From an uncultured Acetobacterium sp. (GTDB taxonomy: Bacteria; Bacillota; Clostridia; Eubacteriales; Eubacteriaceae), in NCBI RefSeq assembly GCF_963664135.1, contig NZ_OY760905.1:248001-312000 (forward strand): 64,000 nucleotides of DNA, in the 5' to 3' direction. Position numbers and translations under genes: made by a program. The notes under the pieces were generated by a model. That model ran no database searches and had not been told where the DNA came from. It was given only the letters and a program-made list of their open reading frames with translations. Numbering within the stretch: position 1 is the stretch's first letter; each line of letters opens with the position of its first letter. Of the stretch, positions 54,693-63,536 are shown piece after piece.

Positions 54693-56033
54693 TTAGTTAA
54701 TCACCACGGCATTCAGATGCGACTGGTAAATGAGCTCGTGGCCGGCAGTGGTAGGATGAGGATCCAGATTACCGATGTACCAGTTGAAATTAACCAGCGG
54801 TTCGCTGCCCTGGTAGGTGGCAAAGGCGGTGTAGACATCAGCGACCTTGTAACCGGCACCGGGTGTCTTTATGGCGGCGTTAACGGTCTGAATGGCGGGA
54901 TCGAAAACAGCAAATAGCGGATCCTGAGTGCTGATCGGATCATATAAGGTTGTCACATAAATATCAGCCTGAGGTGCCAGGGTTTTGATAGTGGCAACGA
55001 TCTGCGGCCAATCGGTGCCAAACGTCGTAACGCTGGCGGTTACATTGGTCTGGATTGTTGGCAGCGCCGCTGTAATGATATCCTGGGCACCGGGTTGGGC
55101 TAAAGCGGTCGCCAGATCGGTTGGAAAGGTCGGGGAGGCCGGATCCAGTTGGAAAGCAGCTGCCAGGGTTACGATAACCGGAGCGAGAATATTGTTACCA
55201 CCGACACTGACAGTAATTACCTTGGCCTTGCCAAGGGCAGCAATGGTTGCCGGATCGTTCTGAACCTGATTTAGGAGTTGCGCAGACGCGTAACCCGGGA
55301 TGCCCAGATTGACCAGGGATAAGTCTTCATTTCCGTTAATCCCTTTTAAGTTGTCGTAGAAAAGATTCACGTAACCGGAACCAGGCGTTGCGCTCATCCC
55401 ATAGGCAATTGAATCGCCCAGGGCGGTATAGGTTTCAGTTTTGACAATTTTTATCTCGATCGATTCGAGTCGCAAACTTTCACCGGTAGATCCGAGCTCG
55501 GTACCGTTTTTTACCCAGCCCCAGGTAGTATCGACAACCGGGATATTGCCTTTGTTCTGAACATGACCACGGTAATAAACGTCATAACCGTCAAGGCCAG
55601 TCAAATTAATTTTGATCGCTTCAATCCGCAGGCTGTCCCCGGTGGTTCCGGCAAAATTACCATTTTCCACTGTGCCCATCCAGCCTTTATTCTGAACATG
55701 GACATCATAGCTGATCCCGGCGCCGGCGGGGACATCGCCGGTGAGTTCAATCCGGAGGCCTTCCAGACGGAGGCCTTCGTCCCGACTTCCCAGTTCATTG
55801 GGACCAGTGATAAAGCTTCCAACAGGTAAGGGAACATCCCCTTTATTCTGGACATGGCCGCGATATTGGACACCAATATCCCCGGTGGCCTGGGTATTAA
55901 TGGTAGTGTCGTTGCTTGAATCACCACTGTCTGAATCAGCGGCAGCAAAAACGCCGGTTGAAAAAATCATGGACAGCATCAGCAGAAGAATCACAATCTG
56001 GCTGGTAACGGAGTGGAAAAATTTTCTTTTCAT
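54693..56033 (-). CDS. Secreted SGNH/GDSL hydrolase with three ChW repeats
   Basis: A 446-residue exoprotein. Signal peptide 1-31 (ending GVFAA), then three ChW repeats (about 53-97, 102-145, 146-198) with VQNKG cores; only the second has Trp directly after the glycine. The rest is an SGNH hydrolase: GDSIAYG with nucleophile Ser (about 209), VSVGGNNI and the catalytic DPHPTTAGH near the end. It probably removes acyl groups from a surface polymer or lipid. ATG 56033 follows AGAAAGGA; the frame extends upstream without support. Confidence 0.9.
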   Translation of the reverse strand: MKRKFFHSVTSQIVILLLMLSMIFSTGVFAAADSDSGDSSNDTTINTQATGDIGVQYRGHVQNKGDVPLPVGSFITGPNELGSRDEGLRLEGLRIELTGDVPAGAGISYDVHVQNKGWMGTVENGNFAGTTGDSLRIEAIKINLTGLDGYDVYYRGHVQNKGNIPVVDTTWGWVKNGTELGSTGESLRLESIEIKIVKTETYTALGDSIAYGMSATPGSGYVNLFYDNLKGINGNEDLSLVNLGIPGYASAQLLNQVQNDPATIAALGKAKVITVSVGGNNILAPVIVTLAAAFQLDPASPTFPTDLATALAQPGAQDIITAALPTIQTNVTASVTTFGTDWPQIVATIKTLAPQADIYVTTLYDPISTQDPLFAVFDPAIQTVNAAIKTPGAGYKVADVYTAFATYQGSEPLVNFNWYIGNLDPHPTTAGHELIYQSHLNAVVIN

Positions 56034-56518
56034 TTTTGTTCCTTTCTCTGGTTGCATTTGGATAGTTTAAAAACATGCATCAATCATTCACTAATAAAGC
56101 GAAAGATAAGGCTCAGATTAAATAATTATATTAAGTCAACAGCCAGCAATGGAGTAATCATACCCATTTTTAACGTCTTTAAACAGTAACCGAAAATGCA
56201 TCTGGCGAATGAGTAAACCATGAAGCTGGGCGACTTTGATCATATTGCGGTTTAATGCTTCAAGTATTTTGAATTTTGGACTAAGGAAGGTTTTTGTTTT
56301 TGGCAAAAAAATCTGGCACACAAGTTGCCACATCTTGAAACATTTGGTTATAAAAGCTACAATGATATTAATAAATAAAAAAAAAAGAAACATTTTGTAT
56401 TTAATTGGTTATATAGATATAAAGAAAACGTCTACAAATGTGATGCTGGAGGAATAGATTAAATTCAGTGGCTTTTGGAGTCGATACAGAGAAATAATAG
56501 GATTGGTCGGCATAGGCG
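56034..56518. other. AT-rich divergent intergenic interval
   Basis: It separates the SGNH gene and the kinase operon. A plus-strand promoter is visible: TTGAAA (56335-56340) and TACAAT (56358-56363), 17 bases apart, about 155 bases before the kinase ATG. An 85-codon minus-strand frame at 56136-56393 has no ribosome binding site and was not accepted. Confidence 0.5.
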
Positions 56519-57439
56519 ATGAAAAAAGAAAAAACTACAAAAATTGAAGAAAAAATCAGAAGCGTATTTGATCAGGAATACCAGATTATAAAAATGTTAG
56601 GTAATGGTGGAATGGGCTGCGTTTTTCATGTGCAAAGTAATGGTAACATCACCGCTGACTTCGCCTTGAAAGTATTGGATAAGGAAGCCTATACCGGCAA
56701 TAAGCTGGATTTCATGCGCGAAGCAGATATCATGAAGGGCTTGAATCATCCAGGAATTCCTAAAATTGTCGAAGTTACTGAGGATGAGGATTATGTTTAC
56801 ATCATTCAGGAATATATTCAGGGAGAACCACTTAGTCTGGTAATCCAAAAGTGTGGCAAAATCAGGGACGAGTATCTGAGGGTATGGATGGGGAGCATGG
56901 CGTCAACCCTTGATTATTTACATAAGCAGGGTCTGATTCATCGGGATATCAAGCCGGATAATATGATGCTGACCCAAGACTGTGAAATAAAAATTATCGA
57001 TTTTGGCCTGGCTCGTCAAAAAGAACAGATCGACCAAGCTGATAAAAAAGTTTTCGGCACCCTGTCTTTCACTGCACCGGAGCGGTTTACGAAAAAGGTA
57101 GGGACAGTCCAAACCGATATTTATGGTTTTGGAGCAACCATGTATTATGTCGCTACTGGCAAAAAACCGGAAAATATGAAAACCGATCCTCTGGAAAGCT
57201 ATGTGACGATGAAGAAACAACTAAATGAGAAAGCGCCGGAGGAAATCACTCAGATCCTGACAAAAGCCATTGCAGTCAAACCTTATCAGCGTTACAAGAG
57301 TTTTGATGAGATTCTTTGGGATCTGTCCCATGAAAATCACAGTAAGGATAAGGAATCAGAAGTGCGTCAGGTACAATCCATCAATGTGTTTTTAATACTG
57401 GCAATCCTTTTTTTGATCGGGTTGATGTCAACTTATTAA
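56519..57439 (+). CDS. Hanks-type serine/threonine protein kinase
   Basis: A 306-residue kinase with all catalytic motifs: Gly-loop GNGGMG (28-33), Lys51 in FALKVLD, HRDIKPDN (141-148), DFG (161-163) and APE (186-188). A single membrane segment at 289-305 ends the protein, leaving almost nothing outside, so it lacks the PASTA sensor of PrkC/PknB. The ribosome binding site is weak. It opens an operon with an FHA protein, a Thr-array membrane protein and a VanY peptidase, which are its probable partners. Confidence 0.93.
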   Translation: MKKEKTTKIEEKIRSVFDQEYQIIKMLGNGGMGCVFHVQSNGNITADFALKVLDKEAYTGNKLDFMREADIMKGLNHPGIPKIVEVTEDEDYVYIIQEYIQGEPLSLVIQKCGKIRDEYLRVWMGSMASTLDYLHKQGLIHRDIKPDNMMLTQDCEIKIIDFGLARQKEQIDQADKKVFGTLSFTAPERFTKKVGTVQTDIYGFGATMYYVATGKKPENMKTDPLESYVTMKKQLNEKAPEEITQILTKAIAVKPYQRYKSFDEILWDLSHENHSKDKESEVRQVQSINVFLILAILFLIGLMSTY

Positions 57440-57467
57440 TAGAGAAGCGAAGGTTATGGAGGAAGAT

Positions 57468-58550
57468 ATGAATGAAAAAAATAAGGATAACGTAAAAAGT
57501 GATTTGGTGCTTATGTATGATGGAAAAATCTATGAATTGAACATGAATCCATTTATTCTGGGGCGTGATCCCAATTCCAGCGATTTTTACATCAATAATA
57601 AAACCGTAAGTCGAAATCATGGGCAATTAACCCAAACGGATGGCATTTGGTATCTGGAGGATATGAATTCCAGTTCGGGAACCATTCTCAATGGGGTCAG
57701 GATTGAACCGCTAAGAAAATATCAGGTTGTCGCCGGTGACTGTTTGGAATTGTCCGATGTGGTTTTGGAGGTATTGCCTGTCAGCACGCAGACCATAGGA
57801 AAAATAAATGAAGACGAGTTCCATGATGATCAGGTAGAAGTGGAAATCAAAACGGAAAAACAAATGAAGCGAATTCAGGGAAGTCGAAGTTTCAAAAATA
57901 ACAGCGGTACGGAAGGAACCGGGGCAGGGAGGTTTTTTAAAAAAGACGAAGGGCTTCGGGTGATGAATCATTTCAAGTCAACCCTGCGACAGTTTTTAAA
58001 TGAGAATACTCTCGATCAGAAGGCGATCAGCCGACTAAAAAAAATTATCGAGCTGACCCAGCGATTGACCGTTGATGAAGCAGTAATCGAAAATATAGTT
58101 CAGGAAATTATTAATGAAGATTCAAAAAAAACGGCGTCAGCGGTACCAACTCCAGAATTAGTTACGAAAACAAAAGTGCCTGGGGCTAAAGAAAAAATTC
58201 AAAAAAGTCAGCAACCGCCTGTACCGGGAGGGGTTCAAAACGGTACAGCAAAATTACCGATGTTTCATCCGGTTAAGGTTGAGGGTGATTGGATCGAAAT
58301 ACCGGTGTCAAAAATCCCATTCACCATTGGCAGAGGTCCAGATAATGTTGATTTTGTTTTGCGGGCAACAGGTATTAGCCGTTCGCATTGTCTGGTCAGC
58401 TTTCACGATGGCTCCTACCATATTTCAGACCTTGGTTCCACCAATGGGATCTTATTGAATAAAAAACAATTGAAGCCTAATGATAATTACGTCATAAAAA
58501 ATGGCGACAGCGTCAGTTTTGGCATCAATCAATTTTATGTAGAAATCTAA
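57468..58550 (+). CDS. Protein with two FHA domains
   Basis: A 360-residue cytosolic protein. FHA1 (about 27-103) has LGRDP, SRNH and SSSGT; FHA2 (about 283-358) has IGRGP, SRSH and STNG, so both keep the Arg, Ser and His that hold phospho-threonine. The linker (104-280) is charged and partly helical. ATG 57468 follows GGAGG with five bases; an ATG at 57456 is possible. Two intact phospho-Thr readers next to a Thr kinase and a multi-Thr protein suggest a bridging scaffold. Confidence 0.92.
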   Translation: MNEKNKDNVKSDLVLMYDGKIYELNMNPFILGRDPNSSDFYINNKTVSRNHGQLTQTDGIWYLEDMNSSSGTILNGVRIEPLRKYQVVAGDCLELSDVVLEVLPVSTQTIGKINEDEFHDDQVEVEIKTEKQMKRIQGSRSFKNNSGTEGTGAGRFFKKDEGLRVMNHFKSTLRQFLNENTLDQKAISRLKKIIELTQRLTVDEAVIENIVQEIINEDSKKTASAVPTPELVTKTKVPGAKEKIQKSQQPPVPGGVQNGTAKLPMFHPVKVEGDWIEIPVSKIPFTIGRGPDNVDFVLRATGISRSHCLVSFHDGSYHISDLGSTNGILLNKKQLKPNDNYVIKNGDSVSFGINQFYVEI

Positions 58551-58650
58551 TCGCGTAGGTAAATGTTAATACCAGCTTTTATGGAACGTTTTTACTGAAC
58601 ACAGTTATTGAATGCATTTGTTTAAATAAGAACAGTTGAAAGGGGTACTT

Positions 58651-60168
58651 ATGAAATCAAAATCACAAAGAAACAAAAAAGTAACAAATAGAAAAATTGA
58701 GGAGAACAACAACGCGTTCGGGACAGATCAAAATGAAGCTGCTGAAGAAATCTTGTCAGAGCAGCCGGAACAAGAAAAAATTGAAGTGCTGGCAGAGGCA
58801 GTCGACGATAATTCCCCCCAAAAACAGGATAAGGTGCCAGATATTGTTTTAGAAGAAGAACAAACGGAAGCGCTGTTAGCAGATGAGACGGAAGTGGAAG
58901 CAGATCCCAATAATGAGGAATTGGATGAAAAAACGGAAGCTTTGGCAGTTGATGAAGTTAATGAAGATGGAACTGAAGATGAAAAAACAGAGGCCTTAAT
59001 CGCGGAAGAAACCGAGGCGCTGGTCAGCGAAGAGACAGAAGCTCTGATGCTGGAAGAAACTGAAGCTTTAATGGACGAAAAAACCGAAGCGTTGGTGGAA
59101 GTGATGACCGAACCATATGTCATTGAAAATACCGAGTCATTGCTTTTTAAACAACATAAACCATTCAAACATAAGAAACCGGTAATTATTGCCAGTTCCA
59201 TCATTCTGGGACTATTACTGATTGGCGGAGGGGTGGCTGGTTATTTAAATTACCAGCGCAGCACGGAAATCAGTACTGACCTTAAAAATGGTGAAACATT
59301 GCTGACTGAAGCAAAATTCGATGAAGCTATGAAAACTTTTGAGGATGTGGGTACCCTGGATTCGGATAATGCTGATGCCATTTTTGGAAAAGCAAAGGCT
59401 TATGCCGGTCTGGGGGACTATGGCAATGCCAGAACCTATTTTGAAGATACCTTAAAACGGATCACGGATCTTGAAAAAATGAAACAGGTATATAATGCCT
59501 ATATCGATTCGGAGGTTAATGCAAAGGTGGGAGAAGAAGCACTCTTTGCCCTGATGGATCGAGCTGCTAAGGATACCGGAGACGAGGGTTATATTAAACG
59601 GAAAGGTGAGTTTATGGTAAAAGCCCCGTCCTTTAATTTAAATCCTGGCTCTTACCAGGGAACTCAAGCGGTGGATATTATCAAAGGCGATCCGGTCGAT
59701 AAGATCTATTTTACCACCGATGGTTCGCAGCCAACCACCGCCTCGCCAGAATATACCACCGTTATTGAATTAGCGCCAGGGGAAAAAACGATTAAAGCCA
59801 TTGAAGTGGGTGCAAATGGTTATCCCAGTAAAGTTATCGAGGGGAAATACGTTGTCTCGGCCAGCAGTGAATCGCTTCTGGAAAATAATATTTCCGGGTC
59901 ATGGACATCGCGTTCCGGATCGTATTATTATCACTACTACTTCAGTAACGGTTACGTTACATATTCCTATAGCTATGGCAATGGCAGTTCATACTCCTCC
60001 ACCGGAAACTATCAGCTCGTCGGGGTTAATCCTAATGGAACCATCGGAACCCTTTCTGTTTTCAATGTAACCGGATACTCGATACCCAGCACCCTCAACA
60101 TTAATTGCGAGCCGCTGGGAGATAATATGATATCCATTAACAACCGGGGTTATAACTATAGTCCATGA
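58651..60168 (+). CDS. Membrane protein with TEAL threonine octads and chitobiase-like domain
   Basis: A 505-residue protein. The cytosolic part (1-176) is very acidic and carries Thr at 113, 121, 129, 137, 145, 153 and 161, exactly every eight residues, mostly as TEAL, with further TEAL at 72 and 95. A membrane segment follows (177-200). Outside are a TPR-like helical region (209-285), a chitobiase/hexosaminidase C-terminal-type domain (329-402, IYFTTDGSQPT) and a Tyr/Ser-rich strand region (411-505). AAAGGGG supports ATG 58651. It is the likely kinase substrate and FHA ligand. Confidence 0.85.
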   Translation: MKSKSQRNKKVTNRKIEENNNAFGTDQNEAAEEILSEQPEQEKIEVLAEAVDDNSPQKQDKVPDIVLEEEQTEALLADETEVEADPNNEELDEKTEALAVDEVNEDGTEDEKTEALIAEETEALVSEETEALMLEETEALMDEKTEALVEVMTEPYVIENTESLLFKQHKPFKHKKPVIIASSIILGLLLIGGGVAGYLNYQRSTEISTDLKNGETLLTEAKFDEAMKTFEDVGTLDSDNADAIFGKAKAYAGLGDYGNARTYFEDTLKRITDLEKMKQVYNAYIDSEVNAKVGEEALFALMDRAAKDTGDEGYIKRKGEFMVKAPSFNLNPGSYQGTQAVDIIKGDPVDKIYFTTDGSQPTTASPEYTTVIELAPGEKTIKAIEVGANGYPSKVIEGKYVVSASSESLLENNISGSWTSRSGSYYYHYYFSNGYVTYSYSYGNGSSYSSTGNYQLVGVNPNGTIGTLSVFNVTGYSIPSTLNINCEPLGDNMISINNRGYNYSP

Positions 60169-60193
60169 TCGTAAAAAAGAAGAGGAGAAACCT

Positions 60194-60952
60194 ATGCGTA
60201 TTCAAAATAAAAAGAGATTTTATCTGATGATGGGACTATGGGGATTAGTTCTCATAATTTTGGTGGTTTTTTCAATCCGGATGATCTGGGCAGCGGTTTC
60301 AATAAAAAATACGCCAGTGCAAACCACCAACAATACCGCTGCGGTTGACGCGACCCAGGGAAACCGAACTGGGACAACGGCTAGTCAGGCAATCATTGAT
60401 CCTACGGATATGCTGGTTTTAGTCAATAAAACCACCAGTCTGGCTGAAGATTATGTACCATCAGATTTGGTCTGGGTCGATCTGCCAGGTGTCCGCGAAA
60501 CCCAATTGCGAAAAGAGGCTGCGGCGGCATTGGAAGATCTTTTTGATGCCGCTACTGCAAAAAAACTATCGCTGTATTGTTGTTCCGGCTATCGATCTTA
60601 CCAAACACAGGAGGAACTCTATACCGAGAACGTAAAGACCTTTGGTCAGAAGGAGGCCGATTTGGTCAGTGCAAAACCAGGCCAGAGCGAGCATCAGACG
60701 GGGCTGGCCATGGATGTCACGGCTGAATCGGTTAACTTTGATCTGCAAGAAAGCTTCGGCCAAACCCCAGAGGGGGAATTTATTAAGAATAATGCCCATC
60801 AGTATGGATTTATTATTCGCTATCCCAAGGACAAAACAGCTATCACCGGGTATGCTTACGAACCCTGGCACCTGCGTTATGTGGGAAAGGATGTGGCATC
60901 TGAAATTTATGCGGATAACCTGACTTTTGAAGAGTACTTGAAAGCTAACTAA
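60194..60952 (+). CDS. VanY-type D-Ala-D-Ala carboxypeptidase (M15B)
   Basis: A 252-residue membrane-anchored protein (anchor about 10-33). The peptidase domain has SGYRSYQTQ (131-139), the zinc motif SEHQTGLAMD (His167, Asp174) and EPWHLRYVG (Glu223, His226). It trims D-Ala from peptidoglycan stems outside the membrane. GAGGAG lies 25 bases after the previous gene, so it belongs to the kinase-FHA operon and may be the wall-acting output. Vancomycin resistance is not implied, because no vanHAX genes are near. Confidence 0.92.
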   Translation: MRIQNKKRFYLMMGLWGLVLIILVVFSIRMIWAAVSIKNTPVQTTNNTAAVDATQGNRTGTTASQAIIDPTDMLVLVNKTTSLAEDYVPSDLVWVDLPGVRETQLRKEAAAALEDLFDAATAKKLSLYCCSGYRSYQTQEELYTENVKTFGQKEADLVSAKPGQSEHQTGLAMDVTAESVNFDLQESFGQTPEGEFIKNNAHQYGFIIRYPKDKTAITGYAYEPWHLRYVGKDVASEIYADNLTFEEYLKAN

Positions 60953-61007
60953 ATGATTTTAGACGGGTATCTTTTTCTTACTGAACTAGGCAAGGTGAAA
61001 CGACTAT

Positions 61008-61057
61008 AAAAAAGCCACTCATTTATGAAGAATCTTTCACAAATGAGTGGCTTTTTA
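61008..61057. terminator. Terminator after the VanY gene
   Basis: AAAAAGCCACTCATTT pairs with AAATGAGTGGCTTTTT; usable in both directions between convergent genes. Confidence 0.9.
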
Positions 61058-61076
61058 TATAAATTTTATTATCTTT

Positions 61077-61289
61077 TTATTCTTCGGTTGCGGAAAGATT
61101 TGAAATTGATTGCGCCCATAAAAAATACTTGTTTTTTCCTAAATCTCCAACGGTCTTAATTCCAAATGCTTCTTCAAGTAATTTGCCGTCATTTTCACTA
61201 ACGCCTGCTAAAGCAGATACTGGAGCATCTAAAATTTCCTTCAGTGTTTTGCTTTCGAATGCTTTGTCGAGAGCTTTATTAATATTCAT
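61077..61289 (-). CDS. Small helix-hairpin-helix-like protein
   Basis: A 70-residue helical protein. The segment APVSALAGVSENDGKLLEEA followed by FGIKTVGDLG reads as a helix-hairpin-helix motif of the type seen in DNA- or RNA-associated proteins. AAAGGAGG is well placed before the ATG. There is no operon partner. Function unknown. Confidence 0.68.
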   Translation of the reverse strand: MNINKALDKAFESKTLKEILDAPVSALAGVSENDGKLLEEAFGIKTVGDLGKNKYFLWAQSISNLSATEE

Positions 61290-61603
61290 GCTGAATGCCT
61301 CCTTTTATTATTTTGCAGGTATAAACCAGCAATTGATATTGCGATTATTTTACAACATGTTAGATAAAACTGTCAAGCAGGTTATTTTTAATAATTAGAA
61401 TTCATTCTCTCGCCGCCAGCCACTTCGATCCCGCCGGCATTGCCACCGGTCACATTAATAATGGTATCTTTGCTGAAAACTTTTAATCGAATCGATTGCC
61501 AGTTTGTCCCAAAAGGTTTAGAATTATTTTGTAAAGCAGAAAAAAAACTTAAGAAGATAATTCTTGAAATTATTGGACAGTTTGAATACAAAGGAGGAAA
61601 CGA

Positions 61604-62220
61604 TTGAATCCCAAAATTATTCTAGCCAGTCAGTCTCCCAGAAGACGGGAATTACTTAAATTGGTCACAAAAAATTTTGAAATACAGGCAGCAGAAATCG
61701 ATGAAAAGAGAATTGAGAATGAGATTTTGCAAAATCGAGATGATGATTTTCTGGTTACATCAAAGAAGCTTGTTTTAGAGTTGGCATCCAGAAAAGCAGA
61801 AGTCATTCAAAAATAAATAAAAAAGCACTGGTGATCGGAGCAGACACCATTGTTGTTCTGAATGATAAAATACTTGGTAAACCGGTAGATGAAGTTGACG
61901 CCTATAATATGATCAAACAACTTTCCGGGAACACACACTATGTCTTAACTGGGGTTAGCATAAGATTTGGAGGTGTTGAAGATCGGTTCGTATCGGTATC
62001 GCAAATAAAATTCTATAAATGGAACCAACAGATGAAACGAGAAGTATCAGCTTATGCAGCTTCAGGGAAGGCCAATGACAAGGCTGGCGCGTACGGTATC
62101 CAGGAAGAGGCTGGGCTTTGGGTAAAGTGGATCAAAGGAGATTACAATAATATTGTCGGACTGCCGATCGCTAAGCTTAATAAAAGACTCCAGAAAATGT
62201 TAGATATCATTAATCAATAA
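61604..62220 (+). pseudogene. maf: maf gene (nucleotide pyrophosphatase) with one-base frameshift
   Basis: The first part (61604-61816) encodes the Maf opening ILASQSPRRRELL up to KAEVIQK and stops at TAA 61814. The second part, one frame over, continues INKKALVIGADTIVVLNDKILGKP through AGAYGIQEEAG to a normal C-terminus at 62220. Adding one A to the run at 61809-61813 restores a continuous protein of about 205 residues. Maf hydrolyses modified nucleotides. AGGAGG precedes the ATG. The break may be a real mutation, a homopolymer sequencing error, or -1 frameshifting on the A-run. Confidence 0.85.
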
Positions 62221-62270
62221 ACACTTTATTTATCGGATTAAGCGGTTCAAATTTTCATGGCTTTAATGTA

Positions 62271-62309
62271 AAAAGCAACCAGTCTAATTTGGACTGGTTG
62301 CTTTTATAT
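62271..62309. terminator. Terminator after maf
   Basis: Perfect 14-bp stem AAAAGCAACCAGTC / GACTGGTTGCTTTT with a seven-base loop. Confidence 0.9.
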
Positions 62310-62342
62310 GGACGGAATTGTGATTTTTTACCATCAACAATA

Positions 62343-62768
62343 TTAAAGAACTTTCATTAAATTAATCGTTGAGATATCCTGAAGTCTGATTTTAAATTCG
62401 ATGATTTCGTTTTTCTCATTAAATTTAGAATCAACCGCATATCTGCTGATGTCCTTTTTAAAGTCTTTCACGTTGCCGTTTATGGCATTTTCCAAAAATG
62501 CGCCGGTCGACATGCCAAGCGTCAAGCGTTTGGCATAAGCCAAAACGGCCCGATCTAAAATGTACTGCTCGACTAAATTCGATTCCTTTTCGAGATTCAA
62601 TTCTTGTTGCAGGTTACTTAAATAGGGATGATAATATAAAGGATTATTATCAACTCGGATATCAATTAACATCGTGCCACTTGCAAGTGCTTGCGTGATA
62701 CTTTCAATTGATTGGGTCTTTTTGGGGTCAAGATCTGTATAAATTTCGGTAAATTGATCGTCTTTCAT
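62343..62768 (-). CDS. Hypothetical protein, 141 residues
   Basis: A soluble, mixed alpha/beta protein with no recognised motif. The end (FKIRLQDISTINLMKVL) suggests a final strand pair. ATG 62768 follows AAAGGAG with seven bases. It lies between maf and the dCMP deaminase gene, on the deaminase strand. Confidence 0.6.
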   Translation of the reverse strand: MKDDQFTEIYTDLDPKKTQSIESITQALASGTMLIDIRVDNNPLYYHPYLSNLQQELNLEKESNLVEQYILDRAVLAYAKRLTLGMSTGAFLENAINGNVKDFKKDISRYAVDSKFNEKNEIIEFKIRLQDISTINLMKVL

Positions 62769-63027
62769 GTGAAAACTCCTTTCCTGAATGGTGTGTTTTG
62801 GCAACCATAATTGGAAGCTTTTAACTGGGCCTTATACTGCCTGGGGAATGATGAATGCAGTTTTGGTGAGGATAAAAACCCTGTATGTCTATGTATATAC
62901 CTCATCACTGCTAAAATAAACAGAAATAATGATGAAACTGGTAAAAAAACGATGTTTGGGATCATGATTCTGTTTCGAATTATGTATTATTACGTATCAA
63001 AAACCAATCGCTAAAATTCATGGGCGC

Positions 63028-63510
63028 TCAATAAAGTGATAAGTCGCTGTAAAAAGATGGATTGGGGAATTCTCTTAGTGAGATTTCAGCCATTTTAAAA
63101 AGTCGCTTGGAAGCTTTGGTGGCGTCGGTATCAGGATATTTATCTTCCAGATAGACTACTTTTTTGATGCCCGCTTGAATGATTGCCTTTGCGCATTCGT
63201 TGCAAGGAAAACAGGTCACATAGAGAATGGAATTTGTCAGCGAGCGGCCATCAGAATTTAGGATGGCATTTAACTCGGCATGGCAAACATAAGCATATTT
63301 TGTATTTTGAAAGGTCCCTTCTCGCTCCCAGGGCAATTCATCGTCGCTGCAGCCTTTGGGCATGCCATTGTAGCCAGTGGACAGAATAATATTATTTTCA
63401 TTAACAATACAGGCACCGACCTGCGTGTTGGGATCTTTGCTCCGGTGAGCCGATAAAAGGGCAATCCCCATAAAATACTCTTCCCAGGTGATATAATCAT
63501 GTCGTTTCAT
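63028..63510 (-). CDS. Deoxycytidylate (dCMP) deaminase, ComEB-like
   Basis: A 160-residue zinc deaminase. It has TWEEYFMGIALLSAHRSKDP, the catalytic CHAELNAIL (His and Glu) and PCNEC zinc cysteines, with the family GYNGMPKGCSDD loop. It converts dCMP to dUMP for dTTP synthesis. The length matches the family. It shares the strand with the glycosyltransferase gene upstream, 26 bases apart, and may be co-transcribed. Confidence 0.92.
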   Translation of the reverse strand: MKRHDYITWEEYFMGIALLSAHRSKDPNTQVGACIVNENNIILSTGYNGMPKGCSDDELPWEREGTFQNTKYAYVCHAELNAILNSDGRSLTNSILYVTCFPCNECAKAIIQAGIKKVVYLEDKYPDTDATKASKRLFKMAEISLREFPNPSFYSDLSLY

Positions 63511-63536
63511 ACGCTTCTCCAGTTTTTTAGTTTATA

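Noticed and set aside
56136..56393. 85-codon minus-strand frame in the interval before the kinase gene
   Set aside because: No ribosome binding site, no recognised motif, and AT-rich composition unlike the flanking genes.
60194..60952. Vancomycin-resistance gene
   Set aside because: The protein is VanY-like in fold, but no vanR/S/H/A/X genes are present; a housekeeping D,D-carboxypeptidase in a kinase operon is the simpler reading.
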